Notes: generated by a model from the letters alone, not told the origin. A stretch of 64,000 nt of DNA from Peptoniphilus_A genitalis (GCF_949769225.1 NZ_CATKPB010000002.1), one strand, 5' to 3'. Counted from the first letter of the stretch, positions 18,552 to 27,213 are shown. Numbers and translations are program-made.

Positions 18552-18580
18552 AGAAAAAAGTCCGGTCTCCCGAACTTTCT
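18552..18580 (-). terminator. Intrinsic terminator (copy 1) after the 132-aa membrane protein gene
   Basis: Minus-strand hairpin AAGTTCGG-GAGA-CCGGACTT followed by TTTTT. The 28 bases around it are identical to the terminator at 19202-19232, suggesting duplication. Confidence 0.88.
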
Positions 18581-18634
18581 CCTCTTTATTAAATTTTTCT
18601 CATTATCGCCTTTACTCCAAATTTAAATTTGCCT

Positions 18635-19033
18635 TTAAAATAAGAAGCAATATACAATTTCCCACCATGTATAACTAATATATACTAAAAAGAGTAGTAC
18701 TATTATCAAAATACCTTTAATTATTAAAGCTTGATTTTTCTTAGAAATTTTCTTATTAACATAAAAATTTATAGTTTCATACCCTCCATACAATATAGGA
18801 ATGTTCATTATAATGCACATTAAATTTAAGTAAGAGTTTATAAATTTATCAGAACCTAAAAAGTAAATATTATATTTCCTGCCAAAAAATTTAAGACTAA
18901 CAAATAATATTAAACTTAATAATGAAATTCCACACATAGTTCTTTTTTTATTAGTACGCTTATTTAATAAGTAAACTAAAATTAAGTATATTATTATAGT
19001 TATAATGTAAATTAAAAGCTGTTTTGTCCTCAA
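18635..19033 (-). CDS. Hypothetical four-helix membrane protein
   Basis: Unrecognised 132-aa protein. It has four hydrophobic segments, at about residues 7-24, 35-52, 67-85 and 103-124, with Lys/Arg-rich loops (NKRTNKKR after the first, NKKISKKNQ before the last). No catalytic motif is visible. Start is TTG at 19033 with AAAGGAGATATA upstream. A 20-codon leader reading frame ends 13 bases earlier, and a near-consensus promoter lies at 19164-19192. Flanked by two near-identical terminators, so it forms its own unit, possibly acquired or duplicated separately from the adjacent kinase. Confidence 0.7.
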   Translation of the reverse strand: MRTKQLLIYIITIIIYLILVYLLNKRTNKKRTMCGISLLSLILFVSLKFFGRKYNIYFLGSDKFINSYLNLMCIIMNIPILYGGYETINFYVNKKISKKNQALIIKGILIIVLLFLVYISYTWWEIVYCFLF

Positions 19034-19046
19034 CTTATATCTCCTT

Positions 19047-19109
19047 TTAATATTTATTAATCAGTCCACATTCTTCCATTACCATTAGTTCTCCATTTGA
19101 TAGTTCCAT
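19047..19109 (-). CDS. Possible 20-aa leader peptide upstream of the membrane protein gene
   Basis: ATG with GTGGTGAG 5 bases before it, then 20 codons (MELSNGELMVMEECGLINKY) and TAA just before the AAGGAG of the next gene. It lies downstream of the promoter at 19164-19192, so it would be transcribed. Could be a real small protein, a translational coupler or a chance frame. No family recognised. Confidence 0.4.
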   Translation of the reverse strand: MELSNGELMVMEECGLINKY

Positions 19110-19163
19110 TTTTCTCACCACATAAATAATTTTATTTTTGTAGATATTTATATTTTCATCTTG

Positions 19164-19192
19164 AGTATATTTTATCGCTTTATCTTTGTCAA
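19164..19192 (-). promoter_or_regulatory. Near-consensus promoter of the small membrane protein unit
   Basis: TTGACA (19192-19187), 17-bp spacer, TATACT (19169-19164). It sits 10 bases after the histidine-kinase terminator. Confidence 0.85.
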
Positions 19193-19201
19193 GTTTTAAT
19201 A

Positions 19202-19232
19202 AAAGAAAAAAGTCCGGTCTCCCGAACTTTCT
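19202..19232 (-). terminator. Intrinsic terminator (copy 2) after the histidine kinase
   Basis: Same hairpin as at 18552-18580: AAGTTCGG-GAGA-CCGGACTT then a T-run, 22 bases after the kinase stop. Confidence 0.9.
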
Positions 19233-19253
19233 CCTTTTCTCTTAAATTTATTT

Positions 19254-21323
19254 TTAAAATTCAATTGTAACTTTGAATAAGTCTCCGTCAATGTCAATGT
19301 CAAAGCTTGCTCCGTGAGCTCTCACGAAGGAGGATGCTATTGATAGACCAAGACCTGATCCTGAAGTTGTCCTTGATTTTTCTCCACGAGTGAATCTTTC
19401 CATAAGTTCCTCTGCAGAAATATTAAGTGGATACTTAGAAATATTTTTTATTGTAAGCTTAACTCCACCCTCATCTCTTAGGTCTACATAAACTCTTGAG
19501 TTTTCTAGGGCATACTTAGAAATATTTGAGAATAAGTTGTCTAAGACTCTTGAGAATTTTTGTCCATCAAGATTAAGCATTACTTTTTCTTCAGGAAGAT
19601 TGGAAATTATCGCAATATTGTTTTCTGAAATTTTATCTTCCCACTCGCCTATTGATTGGGCAACGAGAGAATTAAAGTCAAGCTCTTGCCTATCAAGTTC
19701 AATGTTGTTAGATGTTGCCTTTGAAACTTCAAATAAGTCTTCGATTAAGACCTTGAGCTTGTTAGACTTTTCATTAATTATCCTTGCATATTCTCTTGCT
19801 TCCTCTTCTGAATTGTCTTCCTTTGAGATCAAGTCAGAATAATTGAGTATTGAAGTTAGTGGAGTCTTTAAGTCATGACTAACATTTGTTATAAGTTCAG
19901 TCTTTAACCTTTCGGACTTGACTGCATCTTCAATGGCAAGGTCAAGGTTAGATCCAATGTTGTTAAAGTTATCAACTATACCGTCATAAAGGCCGCCAGT
20001 TTTTTCAATCTTCTTCTTATAATTTCCCTTAACAATTTCACTGGACTCCCTGGAGATTCTTGCAACTTCATTTACATTTTTCATCAATATATAATAAATG
20101 AATATGCCAAATAATATCATTGGAATTACTATTCCTTCAAGATTAGAGGAATATAATGATGCAAAGAAGAGGAATACTATAAATAGCACAAAACAAATTC
20201 CAAAATAAACTAGGGTAAATTTAATTTTTGCATCTTTAATATGTTTATTTTCTTCATCTATATTTGAAAATTCTGAAATAGCACCAGTAAAAATTCTATA
20301 AATTAATGAATTTTTAAGAAGATAGTTTTCTGTATTTTTATTAAATATGCTCTTTAGTAAAATTACAAAATAATTTACTGTTAGTGAAACAATCACAAGA
20401 CCAATAAAGTACAATAGATAGAAAACATACAAGTTTCTATAAATTTGATTCATACTTGATATTCCTGCACTGGAAAATACAAATATTACAAATAAAATAA
20501 TCACAAGTTCTATTGGAAACTTAAAGACTTTTCGTAAGCTTTCACTGTCGTCAACTTTTTCTATACTCATAAATAGTCCTAGTAATCCTGATAAGACAGC
20601 TGCAATTAAGACACTTACTCCAATTTGCACTTGGACTTGGTCCATAAAGACATCTCTTTCAATTTCTTTAAAGACTTCATCGTCTAATGATGCGTAATAG
20701 GCAAATTTTAGATTTTTTACATTATTTTTACTATTTATTTCATTAAAATAATCATTCATTTTTGATTTGAAAGATTTATCAATAAAATCGTAATCACTAT
20801 CCATAAGTCTTTGAGTTTTTTGAACCTTATCAATAATAATTTTATTGTCTTGAACTGAACCTGTTATTAAGAAGTCATTATTTCTTATTTCAATTTCTAG
20901 GGGATCAAATTCATTTTTTTCATATTCATTAGTAAGATAAAATGTTTTGTATTCAGACTTAATTTCAGGCTGGTCTAGCATCCAATCTTCAAGATAGTCC
21001 TTTGGGTCAAGTCCCTTGGCCTTTAGGTCGTCCTTTTTCTTTTGAGCTTCAATTGCACCTAGGTCTGTAACAACATTGCCATTTTGGTCAAAATATTTTA
21101 ATTTGTAGGACTTAACAGCATACTTAAAGAAATTATTGTAGCTATAATCTTCATTATTAAGAGATAAGTCTATGGTGGTAGAAATTCTATCATCTGTCAT
21201 TAGTCTTCTATAAGAAGAGCTAGGATCCCTTGAAAATAAAAGTCTACCTGCTAACAAAGAAATAAGTGATATACCTAAAATTATTAAAGCATAATAGGAT
21301 AATTTGTAAGAATTTTTTTTCAT
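19254..21323 (-). CDS. Sensor histidine kinase, multi-pass membrane type
   Basis: Two-component sensor of 689 aa. N-terminal membrane helix (about residues 9-28), an extracytoplasmic domain of about 200 residues, then five more hydrophobic segments (about 230-250, 272-290, 298-322, 370-392 and 397-415). A HAMP-like linker follows (NVNEVARISRESSEIVKGNY). The phospho-acceptor H-box is SHDLKTPLTSILNYSDL with His483. The ATPase domain has N-box DNLFSNISKYALEN and G-box SGSGLGLSIAS. The signal is unknown. Its ATG overlaps the stop of the response regulator by one base (TAATG), so both are co-translated. General layout as in VanS-like kinases of Clostridia; no resistance gene adjoins. Confidence 0.9.
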   Translation of the reverse strand: MKKNSYKLSYYALIILGISLISLLAGRLLFSRDPSSSYRRLMTDDRISTTIDLSLNNEDYSYNNFFKYAVKSYKLKYFDQNGNVVTDLGAIEAQKKKDDLKAKGLDPKDYLEDWMLDQPEIKSEYKTFYLTNEYEKNEFDPLEIEIRNNDFLITGSVQDNKIIIDKVQKTQRLMDSDYDFIDKSFKSKMNDYFNEINSKNNVKNLKFAYYASLDDEVFKEIERDVFMDQVQVQIGVSVLIAAVLSGLLGLFMSIEKVDDSESLRKVFKFPIELVIILFVIFVFSSAGISSMNQIYRNLYVFYLLYFIGLVIVSLTVNYFVILLKSIFNKNTENYLLKNSLIYRIFTGAISEFSNIDEENKHIKDAKIKFTLVYFGICFVLFIVFLFFASLYSSNLEGIVIPMILFGIFIYYILMKNVNEVARISRESSEIVKGNYKKKIEKTGGLYDGIVDNFNNIGSNLDLAIEDAVKSERLKTELITNVSHDLKTPLTSILNYSDLISKEDNSEEEAREYARIINEKSNKLKVLIEDLFEVSKATSNNIELDRQELDFNSLVAQSIGEWEDKISENNIAIISNLPEEKVMLNLDGQKFSRVLDNLFSNISKYALENSRVYVDLRDEGGVKLTIKNISKYPLNISAEELMERFTRGEKSRTTSGSGLGLSIASSFVRAHGASFDIDIDGDLFKVTIEF

Positions 21324-22021
21324 TATTTTCGCCTCAAATCTTCAAACTTATATCCAAGACCCCACTGAACTTTTAAGTACATTGGCTTCTTTGGATTTAC
21401 TTCGATTTTCTCTCTAATTCGTCTAATGTGAACTGTCACAGTCTTTGCCTCCATGGCTGGTTCATTCCAGACACTTTCATAAATTTCTTCAATGGAAAAG
21501 ACCCTGTTGGGATTCTTCATCAAGAGTTCCAAAATTTTAAACTCTATAGATGTAAGTGCAACTGGTTTGTCCTCTACATAGGCAATTTTTTGTGACAAGT
21601 CTAACTTGATGCTGCCTATCTCAATAAAGTTCCTGTCCTTTTTTAAATCATAGGCATAAAATCTTCTCAAGTTGCTCTTTACTCGAGCAATGAGTTCCAT
21701 TGGATTGAAGGGCTTTTGAACATAATCATCAGCACCAATGTTGAGTCCAAAAATTTTGTCTGTGTCCTCTGATTTTGCAGATAGGATAATTATTGGGACA
21801 AAGGAAACTTCTCTTAGTTTAATTATTGCTTCCTCGCCAGAAAGTTTTGGCATCATGAGGTCCATTATAATTAAGTCAATTTTTTCATTTTTAAAAATTT
21901 CTAGAGCTTCAAGTCCATCTTCAGCGTAAAAAATTTCAAAGTTTTCATTTTTTAGATAAATTCCAATGGACCTTGCGATCTCCTTGTCGTCCTCGGCAAT
22001 TAAAATATTGTACTTATCCAT
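21323..22021 (-). CDS. OmpR-family response regulator
   Basis: Partner of the adjacent kinase, 232 aa. Receiver domain with the acidic pair EDD near the start, phospho-acceptor Asp in IIMDLMMPKLSG, Ser/Thr in IILSAKSED, and Lys in YVQKPFNPMEL. The C-terminal winged helix (about residues 135-230) ends with TVTVHIRRIREKIEVNP and VQWGLGYKFE. GGAGGG precedes the ATG. Three TTTGTAA direct repeats lie just upstream at 22060-22088, in the position expected for autoregulation. Target genes unknown. Confidence 0.94.
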   Translation of the reverse strand: MDKYNILIAEDDKEIARSIGIYLKNENFEIFYAEDGLEALEIFKNEKIDLIIMDLMMPKLSGEEAIIKLREVSFVPIIILSAKSEDTDKIFGLNIGADDYVQKPFNPMELIARVKSNLRRFYAYDLKKDRNFIEIGSIKLDLSQKIAYVEDKPVALTSIEFKILELLMKNPNRVFSIEEIYESVWNEPAMEAKTVTVHIRRIREKIEVNPKKPMYLKVQWGLGYKFEDLRRK

Positions 22022-22059
22022 TACATCCCTCCTTCTGACTTTATAATAGCAAATAATAA

Positions 22060-22088
22060 TTACAAAACTTCTTACAAATTCTTACAAA
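22060..22088 (-). promoter_or_regulatory. Direct-repeat operator candidate upstream of the response regulator
   Basis: On the minus strand TTTGTAA occurs at 22088-22082, 22078-22072 and 22066-22060; the first two belong to adjoining perfect 10-bp repeats (TTTGTAAGAA). Such 10-12 bp direct repeats are typical sites for OmpR-family dimers. A TATAAA-like -10 follows near 22040. Confidence 0.5.
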
Positions 22089-22103
22089 AATCTTAAATCG
22101 TAT

Positions 22104-22466
22104 TTAAAATGCTTTTATTGCAATTTCTCTTGCAAGATAGATGGCAAAGAGAGACAAAACTATGCTAAGAAAGGCATAAAAAATTCCTGTACCAAACTTT
22201 TGATTGTCTCCCAAGTTAAAAATCTCAAAGGCAAAAGTTGAAAAAGTTGTAAAGCCTCCACAAAAACCAACTTTTAAAAATAAAACAAGTCTGGAGTCCA
22301 AATTATTTTTCTCTGCGTAAAAGGCAATAAGACCAATCAAAAATGATCCAACTACATTAATTATAAAAGTTCCAAGAGGAAAGTCTCCCTGACTTTTTAT
22401 TGTAGTGGACAAAAAATATCTTAGTAGAGAGCCCAAGGCTCCACCAAGTCCAACAAATATGTACAT
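22104..22466 (-). CDS. crcB: Fluoride channel FluC/CrcB
   Basis: Small dual-topology fluoride exporter in the cytoplasmic membrane, 120 aa with four hydrophobic helices. Family signatures: GLGGALGSLLRYFLS, GTFIINVVGSFLIGL (pore Asn) and the Na+/F- site GFCGGFTTFSTFAFE. Many Firmicutes carry two adjacent crcB genes; only one is present here, so a homodimer is expected. No fluoride riboswitch was recognised upstream. Confidence 0.95.
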   Translation of the reverse strand: MYIFVGLGGALGSLLRYFLSTTIKSQGDFPLGTFIINVVGSFLIGLIAFYAEKNNLDSRLVLFLKVGFCGGFTTFSTFAFEIFNLGDNQKFGTGIFYAFLSIVLSLFAIYLAREIAIKAF

Positions 22467-22493
22467 TTTTTCTTCCTTTCTATTCTACAAATA

Positions 22494-22522
22494 TTGTTAC
22501 TTAAAAGTGAATGTGTTAAAAT
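22494..22522 (+). promoter_or_regulatory. Promoter of the NCS2 permease gene
   Basis: TTGTTA (22494-22499), 17-bp spacer, TAAAAT (22517-22522). The predicted transcript starts about 20 bases before the first ATG. Confidence 0.7.
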
Positions 22523-22546
22523 TTACTCAACATTATTATATGAGAA

Positions 22547-23878
22547 ATGGGGTTTATTGTGAAGAAATATTATGGTATGAAACTTGAATATGAAGTTGAC
22601 GACAAGCCAGATTTTTTGAAATCATCTCTACTTGGTTTTCAAAATATTTTAACTGCCTTTAGTGGAATTATTGCAGTGCCACTTAGTATTGCAGCAATCG
22701 CTGGTACAAATGTTGCTGAGACTTCTGTACTTATCTCTGCTGCCCTTCTTGCTTCGGGTATATGTTCCTTTATCCAAACAAGAGGAATCTTTAAGGGCAA
22801 GGCCAAGGTTGGTATAGGTCTACCGACAATTATGGGGACAGACTTTGGATTTGTTCCACCAGCCAACGCTGTTATCAACACTATGGGTGGCGGTCTTGCA
22901 GGTTACTTTGGTGCTACAATTATGGGGGCCTTTTTGGAATTAATCTTAAGCTTTTTTATAAAGCCACTACTTAAGTTCTTCCCAGAAGTTGTAACCGGAA
23001 CTGTAATCACTCTTATAGGTATTACTATGATGCCTGTTGCCTTTGACTGGGTGGGTGGAGGCTATGGCGCAGAAAATTATGGGGACCCACTCTTTATTGG
23101 AATAGCCGTCTTTACCTTCTTACTTATAATTTTTATAAATCATTATGGAAGGGGCTTTGCAACAACAGCTTCAGTTGTCATTGCCATGACTATTTCCTAC
23201 TTAATTTGTATTCCACTAAAACTTGTTGACTTCTCACAAGTTGCAGCTGCTCCATGGTTAAGACTTCCAAGTTTATTTCCCTTTGGACTTAAGTTTGATG
23301 TAAGGTTTGTCATCCCCTTCATAGCAGGTTACCTTGTTACAATTATAGAAACTGTTGGAGTTATGAAAACTCTTGGCGAAGTTTGTGAAGTTGACCTTGA
23401 TGACAATGACATTGCATCTGGTGTAAGAGCAGACGCTATTGGATCAATGTTATCTCCTATTTTTGGATCTGGTGCAATTCAAACCTTTAGTCAAAACGTA
23501 GGACTTATTCCACTTACAAAGTGTGCATCAAAAAAAGTTGCAATTTATTCCTCCTTTATTTTGATTATAATGAGTTTTTGCCCTAAGTTTGCAACTCTTG
23601 TTTCAATAATGCCAACACCAATACTTGGTGGAGCAGGAATCCTTATGTTTGGAACAATTTTAGGTTCAGGCATGCAGGCCCTATCAAGAGCTAAGTTCTC
23701 ATCTAAGAACTTAATGATTATCGCCGGCGGCATAGGAGTTGGTATTGGAATCACAATGAGACCAGACATTGTTGCAAAACTTCCTACTGTAATTGCAGCT
23801 CTCTTTTCTTCAGGTATCTCTGGAGGAACTATTGTGGCTGTGGTTTTAAATATTTTGTTAATAGACAAGGAATATTAA
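22547..23878 (+). CDS. NCS2-family nucleobase permease (xanthine/uracil type)
   Basis: Proton- or Na+-coupled nucleobase transporter in the cytoplasmic membrane. 443 aa with about 12-14 hydrophobic segments. Family landmarks: GFQNILTAFSGIIAVPLS in helix 1 (the usual Gln-His pair is Gln-Asn here), GLPTIMGTDFGFVPPANAV in helix 3, and SGAIQTFSQNVGLIPLTKCASKKV in the helix-10 region. Start uncertain: ATG at 22547, GTG at 22559 (GGGG upstream) and ATG at 22577 are all possible. Substrate cannot be fixed; purine (xanthine/guanine) or uracil are likely. Followed at once by a strong terminator, so monocistronic. Confidence 0.88.
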   Translation: MGFIVKKYYGMKLEYEVDDKPDFLKSSLLGFQNILTAFSGIIAVPLSIAAIAGTNVAETSVLISAALLASGICSFIQTRGIFKGKAKVGIGLPTIMGTDFGFVPPANAVINTMGGGLAGYFGATIMGAFLELILSFFIKPLLKFFPEVVTGTVITLIGITMMPVAFDWVGGGYGAENYGDPLFIGIAVFTFLLIIFINHYGRGFATTASVVIAMTISYLICIPLKLVDFSQVAAAPWLRLPSLFPFGLKFDVRFVIPFIAGYLVTIIETVGVMKTLGEVCEVDLDDNDIASGVRADAIGSMLSPIFGSGAIQTFSQNVGLIPLTKCASKKVAIYSSFILIIMSFCPKFATLVSIMPTPILGGAGILMFGTILGSGMQALSRAKFSSKNLMIIAGGIGVGIGITMRPDIVAKLPTVIAALFSSGISGGTIVAVVLNILLIDKEY

Positions 23879-23880
23879 TT

Positions 23881-23905
23881 AAACTGCCTCAGGGCAGTTT
23901 TTTTA
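23881..23905 (+). terminator. Intrinsic terminator after the NCS2 permease
   Basis: AAACTGCC-TCAG-GGCAGTTT followed by TTTTT. Confidence 0.92.
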
Positions 23906-23984
23906 TTTTCAAAAGTATTTTATTTATTTCCTGTGATATAATAAACAAAGCAACTTTTAAACTCTTAATCGAAAGGATAATAGG

Positions 23985-25142
23985 ATGAAAGATTTTTTAA
24001 CAAGACCTGCTTGGATTGAGATAGATCTTGATAAATTTGAAAATAATATGAAGATAATAAGGGGCAAGGTTGGAGAAAAAACTGAAGTCATGAGTGTCGT
24101 GAAAAGCGATGCCTATAGACTAGGTGCTCTTCCCCTATCACAAGTTTCCCTTGACCTTGGAATAAATTACTATGCAGTGGCAACTTTATCAGAGGCCCTA
24201 AGCTTGAGAAAAAAATTTTCTAAAGTTAATATTTTGATCTTGGGTTACACGCCTCGCCATCTCTATGAAGATGCCATAAGAAATCACATTACTCTTACAA
24301 TTTATTCTCTTAATGATGCCCTAGTTTTAAATGAGCTTGCAGGTAATTTGAAAGAAGAAGCTAAGATACATATTGCCTTTGACTCTGGCATGTCAAGAAT
24401 TGGTTTCATGCCTTCAGATGAAGCAAAAAAAGAAATTTGCGAAATCTTTAAACTTGAAAATATAAATGTTGAAGGAATCTTCTCTCACTTTGCAGCTTGC
24501 GAAACTGATCCAGAATTTACTGAAAGACAGTTTAAGACCTTCACGCATTTTATTGACGAGTTGGGTGAACTTGGATGCAGATTTAAATTTAGACACATTG
24601 CAAATTCTCATTCCGTTCTCTTCCACGATGAGTACGACCTGGACATGGTGAGACCTGGCATAATTCAATTCGGTTACACTGATAGTGATCATCTTCCTGA
24701 GGAATTTGGCTTAGAGGAAATTTTATCCTTGAAGGCACAAATTTCTTCTATAAGAGAAGTAAAAAAGGGCGAGACTGTTGGCTACGAGCGATTTTATAAG
24801 TGCCCAAGGGACACAAAAGTTGTAACTCTTCCCCTTGGCTATGCAGATGCCTTCCCTCGTATCCTCTCCGAAAAAATTGAAGTTTTAATAAATGGCAAGA
24901 GGTGTAAACAAATTGGTCTTATCTGCATGGATCAAATGATGGTAGATGCCACTGATGTGGAATGCAAGATTGGCGATGACGTTGTCTTAATTGGTAGACA
25001 AGGCGATGAAGAGATAAAAGTTCGTGATATTTGCATCCATTCTGGCGATTGTGAAACATCCTTTATAACCCACTTCAACAGAAGACTTCCAAAATATTAT
25101 TACAAAAATAAAGAACTTGTCCACGTAAGCAAGATGGACTGA
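23985..25142 (+). CDS. alr: Alanine racemase
   Basis: PLP enzyme making D-alanine for peptidoglycan, 385 aa. N-terminal TIM barrel with PLP lysine Lys40 in SVVKSDAYRLGA (usual form VVKANAYGHG, so the flanking residues deviate). Further blocks are DSGMSRIGF, FSHFAACE, DMVRPGIIQFGY and the C-terminal barrel GYERFYKC...TLPLGYADAFPR with CMDQMMVDAT. AAAGGATAATAGG precedes the ATG. Closed by a terminator. The altered PLP motif leaves open a related amino-acid racemase, but alanine racemase is the simplest reading. Confidence 0.9.
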   Translation: MKDFLTRPAWIEIDLDKFENNMKIIRGKVGEKTEVMSVVKSDAYRLGALPLSQVSLDLGINYYAVATLSEALSLRKKFSKVNILILGYTPRHLYEDAIRNHITLTIYSLNDALVLNELAGNLKEEAKIHIAFDSGMSRIGFMPSDEAKKEICEIFKLENINVEGIFSHFAACETDPEFTERQFKTFTHFIDELGELGCRFKFRHIANSHSVLFHDEYDLDMVRPGIIQFGYTDSDHLPEEFGLEEILSLKAQISSIREVKKGETVGYERFYKCPRDTKVVTLPLGYADAFPRILSEKIEVLINGKRCKQIGLICMDQMMVDATDVECKIGDDVVLIGRQGDEEIKVRDICIHSGDCETSFITHFNRRLPKYYYKNKELVHVSKMD

Positions 25143-25146
25143 AACT

Positions 25147-25172
25147 GGCTATGACTTTCATAGCCTTTTTTA
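25147..25172 (+). terminator. Intrinsic terminator after alr
   Basis: GGCTATGA-CTT-TCATAGCC followed by TTTTTTA. Confidence 0.92.
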
Positions 25173-25212
25173 TTTTTGTTTTTTGCATCGCAAGTACTTT
25201 ATAAGTCTACAT

Positions 25213-25238
25213 AAAAAAAAGAGAGCCTAAGCCCTCTT
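25213..25238 (-). terminator. Intrinsic terminator after spoVG
   Basis: Minus strand AAGAGGGC-TTAG-GCTCTCTT followed by TTTTTT; one G-U pair. Confidence 0.9.
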
Positions 25239-25250
25239 AATCTTTAAATT

Positions 25251-25574
25251 TTATTCTTCGATTATTTCTTCTGCTTCAACTTCAATAACTTCACCATCAT
25301 TTTCTTCTTGGTCAAGTTGTTCCTTCACAGAATAATATTCTTTAAATACAACATCTTCAAGTTCTTTTCTTGCTTCAGCACTAATAGGATGGGCAATGTC
25401 TCTGTATTCACCATTAGGAAGTCTTCTGCTTGGCATTGCTAAAAATAATGATTCTTTTCCTTCTATTATTTTTATGTCGTGAAGCACGAATTCGTTATCA
25501 AAGGTTACAGATACTATTGCTTTAAGCTTTCCTTCAGTTGGCAATTTACGTAGTCTTACATCAGTTATGTTCAT
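25251..25574 (-). CDS. spoVG: SpoVG-family RNA/DNA-binding regulator
   Basis: Small nucleic-acid-binding protein of 107 aa from the ATG at 25574. It starts MNITDVRLRKLPTEGKLKAI and contains the conserved FLAMPSRRLPNGEYRDIAHPIS. The C-terminal tail is very acidic. The frame is open nine codons further up to a GTG, but the -10 box TATAAT (25607-25602) ends at that GTG, so Met10 is the true start; AGAGAGGG precedes it. Divergent from murC, with which it shares the intergenic region. Regulates many cell-surface genes in Firmicutes; targets here unknown. Confidence 0.94.
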   Translation of the reverse strand: MNITDVRLRKLPTEGKLKAIVSVTFDNEFVLHDIKIIEGKESLFLAMPSRRLPNGEYRDIAHPISAEARKELEDVVFKEYYSVKEQLDQEENDGEVIEVEAEEIIEE

Positions 25575-25601
25575 AGAAGTATCCCTCTCTTTCTTTATCA
25601 C

Positions 25602-25630
25602 ATTATAACATAATCAAGTTATATATTGAA
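25602..25630 (-). promoter_or_regulatory. Promoter of spoVG
   Basis: TTCAAT (25630-25625), 17-bp spacer, TATAAT (25607-25602). Decides the spoVG start. Confidence 0.65.
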
Positions 25631-25734
25631 TATGTTAATTAAATATTTTCCCTGATTTTACATAAAAAGAAAAGTTAAAAAATTTTCTCACTTTAGAAAA
25701 TATGTTATAATTAAAAAGAATTGGAGGAAGTAAA

Positions 25735-27129
25735 TTGTTTGAAATTAATATAGATAAAAGTGATTACAAAAATATATTTTTTATTGGCATTGGTGGCATT
25801 TCTATGTCTGCTCTTGCAGAATTAATGTTGGCTAAGGGTTATAAGGTTTACGGAAGCGACAGAAGTCCTTCTATTAATACAGATAAATTAGAAAAGAATG
25901 GTGCAAAAATTTATTACGAGCACAAGAAAGAGCACATTCATGGTATGGACCTTGTTATCTTTACAGATGCAATCTCCTTTGACAACGAAGAATATGTTGA
26001 AGCTGTAAAACAAAAAATTGACCTTGTTGATCGTGCAAGTTTCCTTGGAGCAGTGATGAAGAACTACGACAAATCAATTGCCGTTTCAGGAACTCATGGT
26101 AAGACTTCTACTACATCAATGCTTACAGAAATTATTAAGGACCTCGATGTCAATCCAACAATTATGCTTGGTGGCCAACTAAAGGATATTGATGGAAATA
26201 TAAAAATCGGTGATGAAAAATTATTTTTAACAGAAGCCTGCGAGTACAAGGCAAACATCCTAAAGTATTTCCCAACAACAGAAATTATTTTAAATATTGA
26301 CGAGGACCACCTAGATTACTTTGACAACATTGACCACATAATAAGAACCTTTAAGGGCTATGTTGATAACTTGACTGAAAATGATTATGTAGTAATAAAT
26401 ATTGATGACGAAAATGCAAAGACCCTTTTACCTATTGAAAACTGCAAGGTCTTCACTTTTGGAATAAAAAATCATGCTGACCTAATGGCAAAGAATATTG
26501 AATTTAATGAAGAGGGCTTCCCAACTTACGACCTCTACCTCAGAGACGAAAAAGTAGCTCACGTTGAACTTTCAGTTCTCGGAAGACACAATATTTTAAA
26601 TTCTCTTGCTGCTATTGGAGCAGCCTATGTTAATGGAATCTCCATCGAAGATTCTATTGTTGGCTTAAAATCTTATAAGGGTGTTGAGAGAAGGCTAGAA
26701 GAAAAAGGATTTTACAAGGGTGCTAAGGTCATGGACGACTACGCCCACCACCCAACTGAAATAAAATCATCTATTCATGCAATTAAAAATGCCTGCAAGG
26801 GTAAACTCTACACAGTTTTCCAACCTCATACTTTTACAAGGACAAAGCTCCTTCTTGATGCCTTTGCAAACTCCTTTGATGAATCTGATGTAATTATCAT
26901 CACTGATATTTATGCAGCTCGTGAAAAGGACTACGGCGATATCCACTCAAAGACTCTTAGAAATGCAATTGCTGACCATAGGGACAATGCCTTTTATATA
27001 TCTGGCTTCGAAGACATAGTTAAGTTTGTAAAAGAAAATATTTCAAAGGACGACATCTTCGTAACTATGGGTGCTGGCGACGTTTATAAAATTGGCGAGA
27101 GGCTCTTAGCTGAAGATGACAATAAATAA
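25735..27129 (+). CDS. murC: UDP-N-acetylmuramate--L-alanine ligase
   Basis: First amino-acid-adding ligase of peptidoglycan synthesis, cytoplasmic, 464 aa. Rossmann N-terminus with FIGIGGISMSALAELMLAKG, ATP loop SGTHGKTSTTSM, central block LTEACEYKANILKY and NIDEDHLDYFDN, and C-terminal DDYAHHPTEI. The start is TTG at 25735 with GGAGG 7 bases upstream, and the N-terminus matches the family. A TATAAT at 25706-25711 probably belongs to its promoter, without a clear -35. Closed by a terminator. Alanine racemase nearby works in the same pathway but is a separate unit. Confidence 0.97.
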   Translation: MFEINIDKSDYKNIFFIGIGGISMSALAELMLAKGYKVYGSDRSPSINTDKLEKNGAKIYYEHKKEHIHGMDLVIFTDAISFDNEEYVEAVKQKIDLVDRASFLGAVMKNYDKSIAVSGTHGKTSTTSMLTEIIKDLDVNPTIMLGGQLKDIDGNIKIGDEKLFLTEACEYKANILKYFPTTEIILNIDEDHLDYFDNIDHIIRTFKGYVDNLTENDYVVINIDDENAKTLLPIENCKVFTFGIKNHADLMAKNIEFNEEGFPTYDLYLRDEKVAHVELSVLGRHNILNSLAAIGAAYVNGISIEDSIVGLKSYKGVERRLEEKGFYKGAKVMDDYAHHPTEIKSSIHAIKNACKGKLYTVFQPHTFTRTKLLLDAFANSFDESDVIIITDIYAAREKDYGDIHSKTLRNAIADHRDNAFYISGFEDIVKFVKENISKDDIFVTMGAGDVYKIGERLLAEDDNK

Positions 27130-27136
27130 AAGATTA

Positions 27137-27160
27137 GGAACTCTCATGAGTTCCTTTTTT
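27137..27160 (+). terminator. Intrinsic terminator after murC
   Basis: GGAACTC-TCAT-GAGTTCC followed by TTTTTT. Confidence 0.92.
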
Positions 27161-27185
27161 CTTGTCCTTATAATTTAAATCTCCA

Positions 27186-27212
27186 TAAAAAAATCTCCCC
27201 TCAGGGAGATCT
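27186..27212 (-). terminator. Intrinsic terminator after the NAGPA-domain protein gene
   Basis: Minus strand ATCTCCC-TGAG-GGGAGAT followed by TTTTTTT, immediately after the stop codon. Confidence 0.92.
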
Positions 27213-27213
27213 T

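Noticed and set aside
22467..22546. Fluoride riboswitch between crcB and the NCS2 gene
   Set aside because: No recognisable aptamer core; the space is mostly occupied by the NCS2 promoter.
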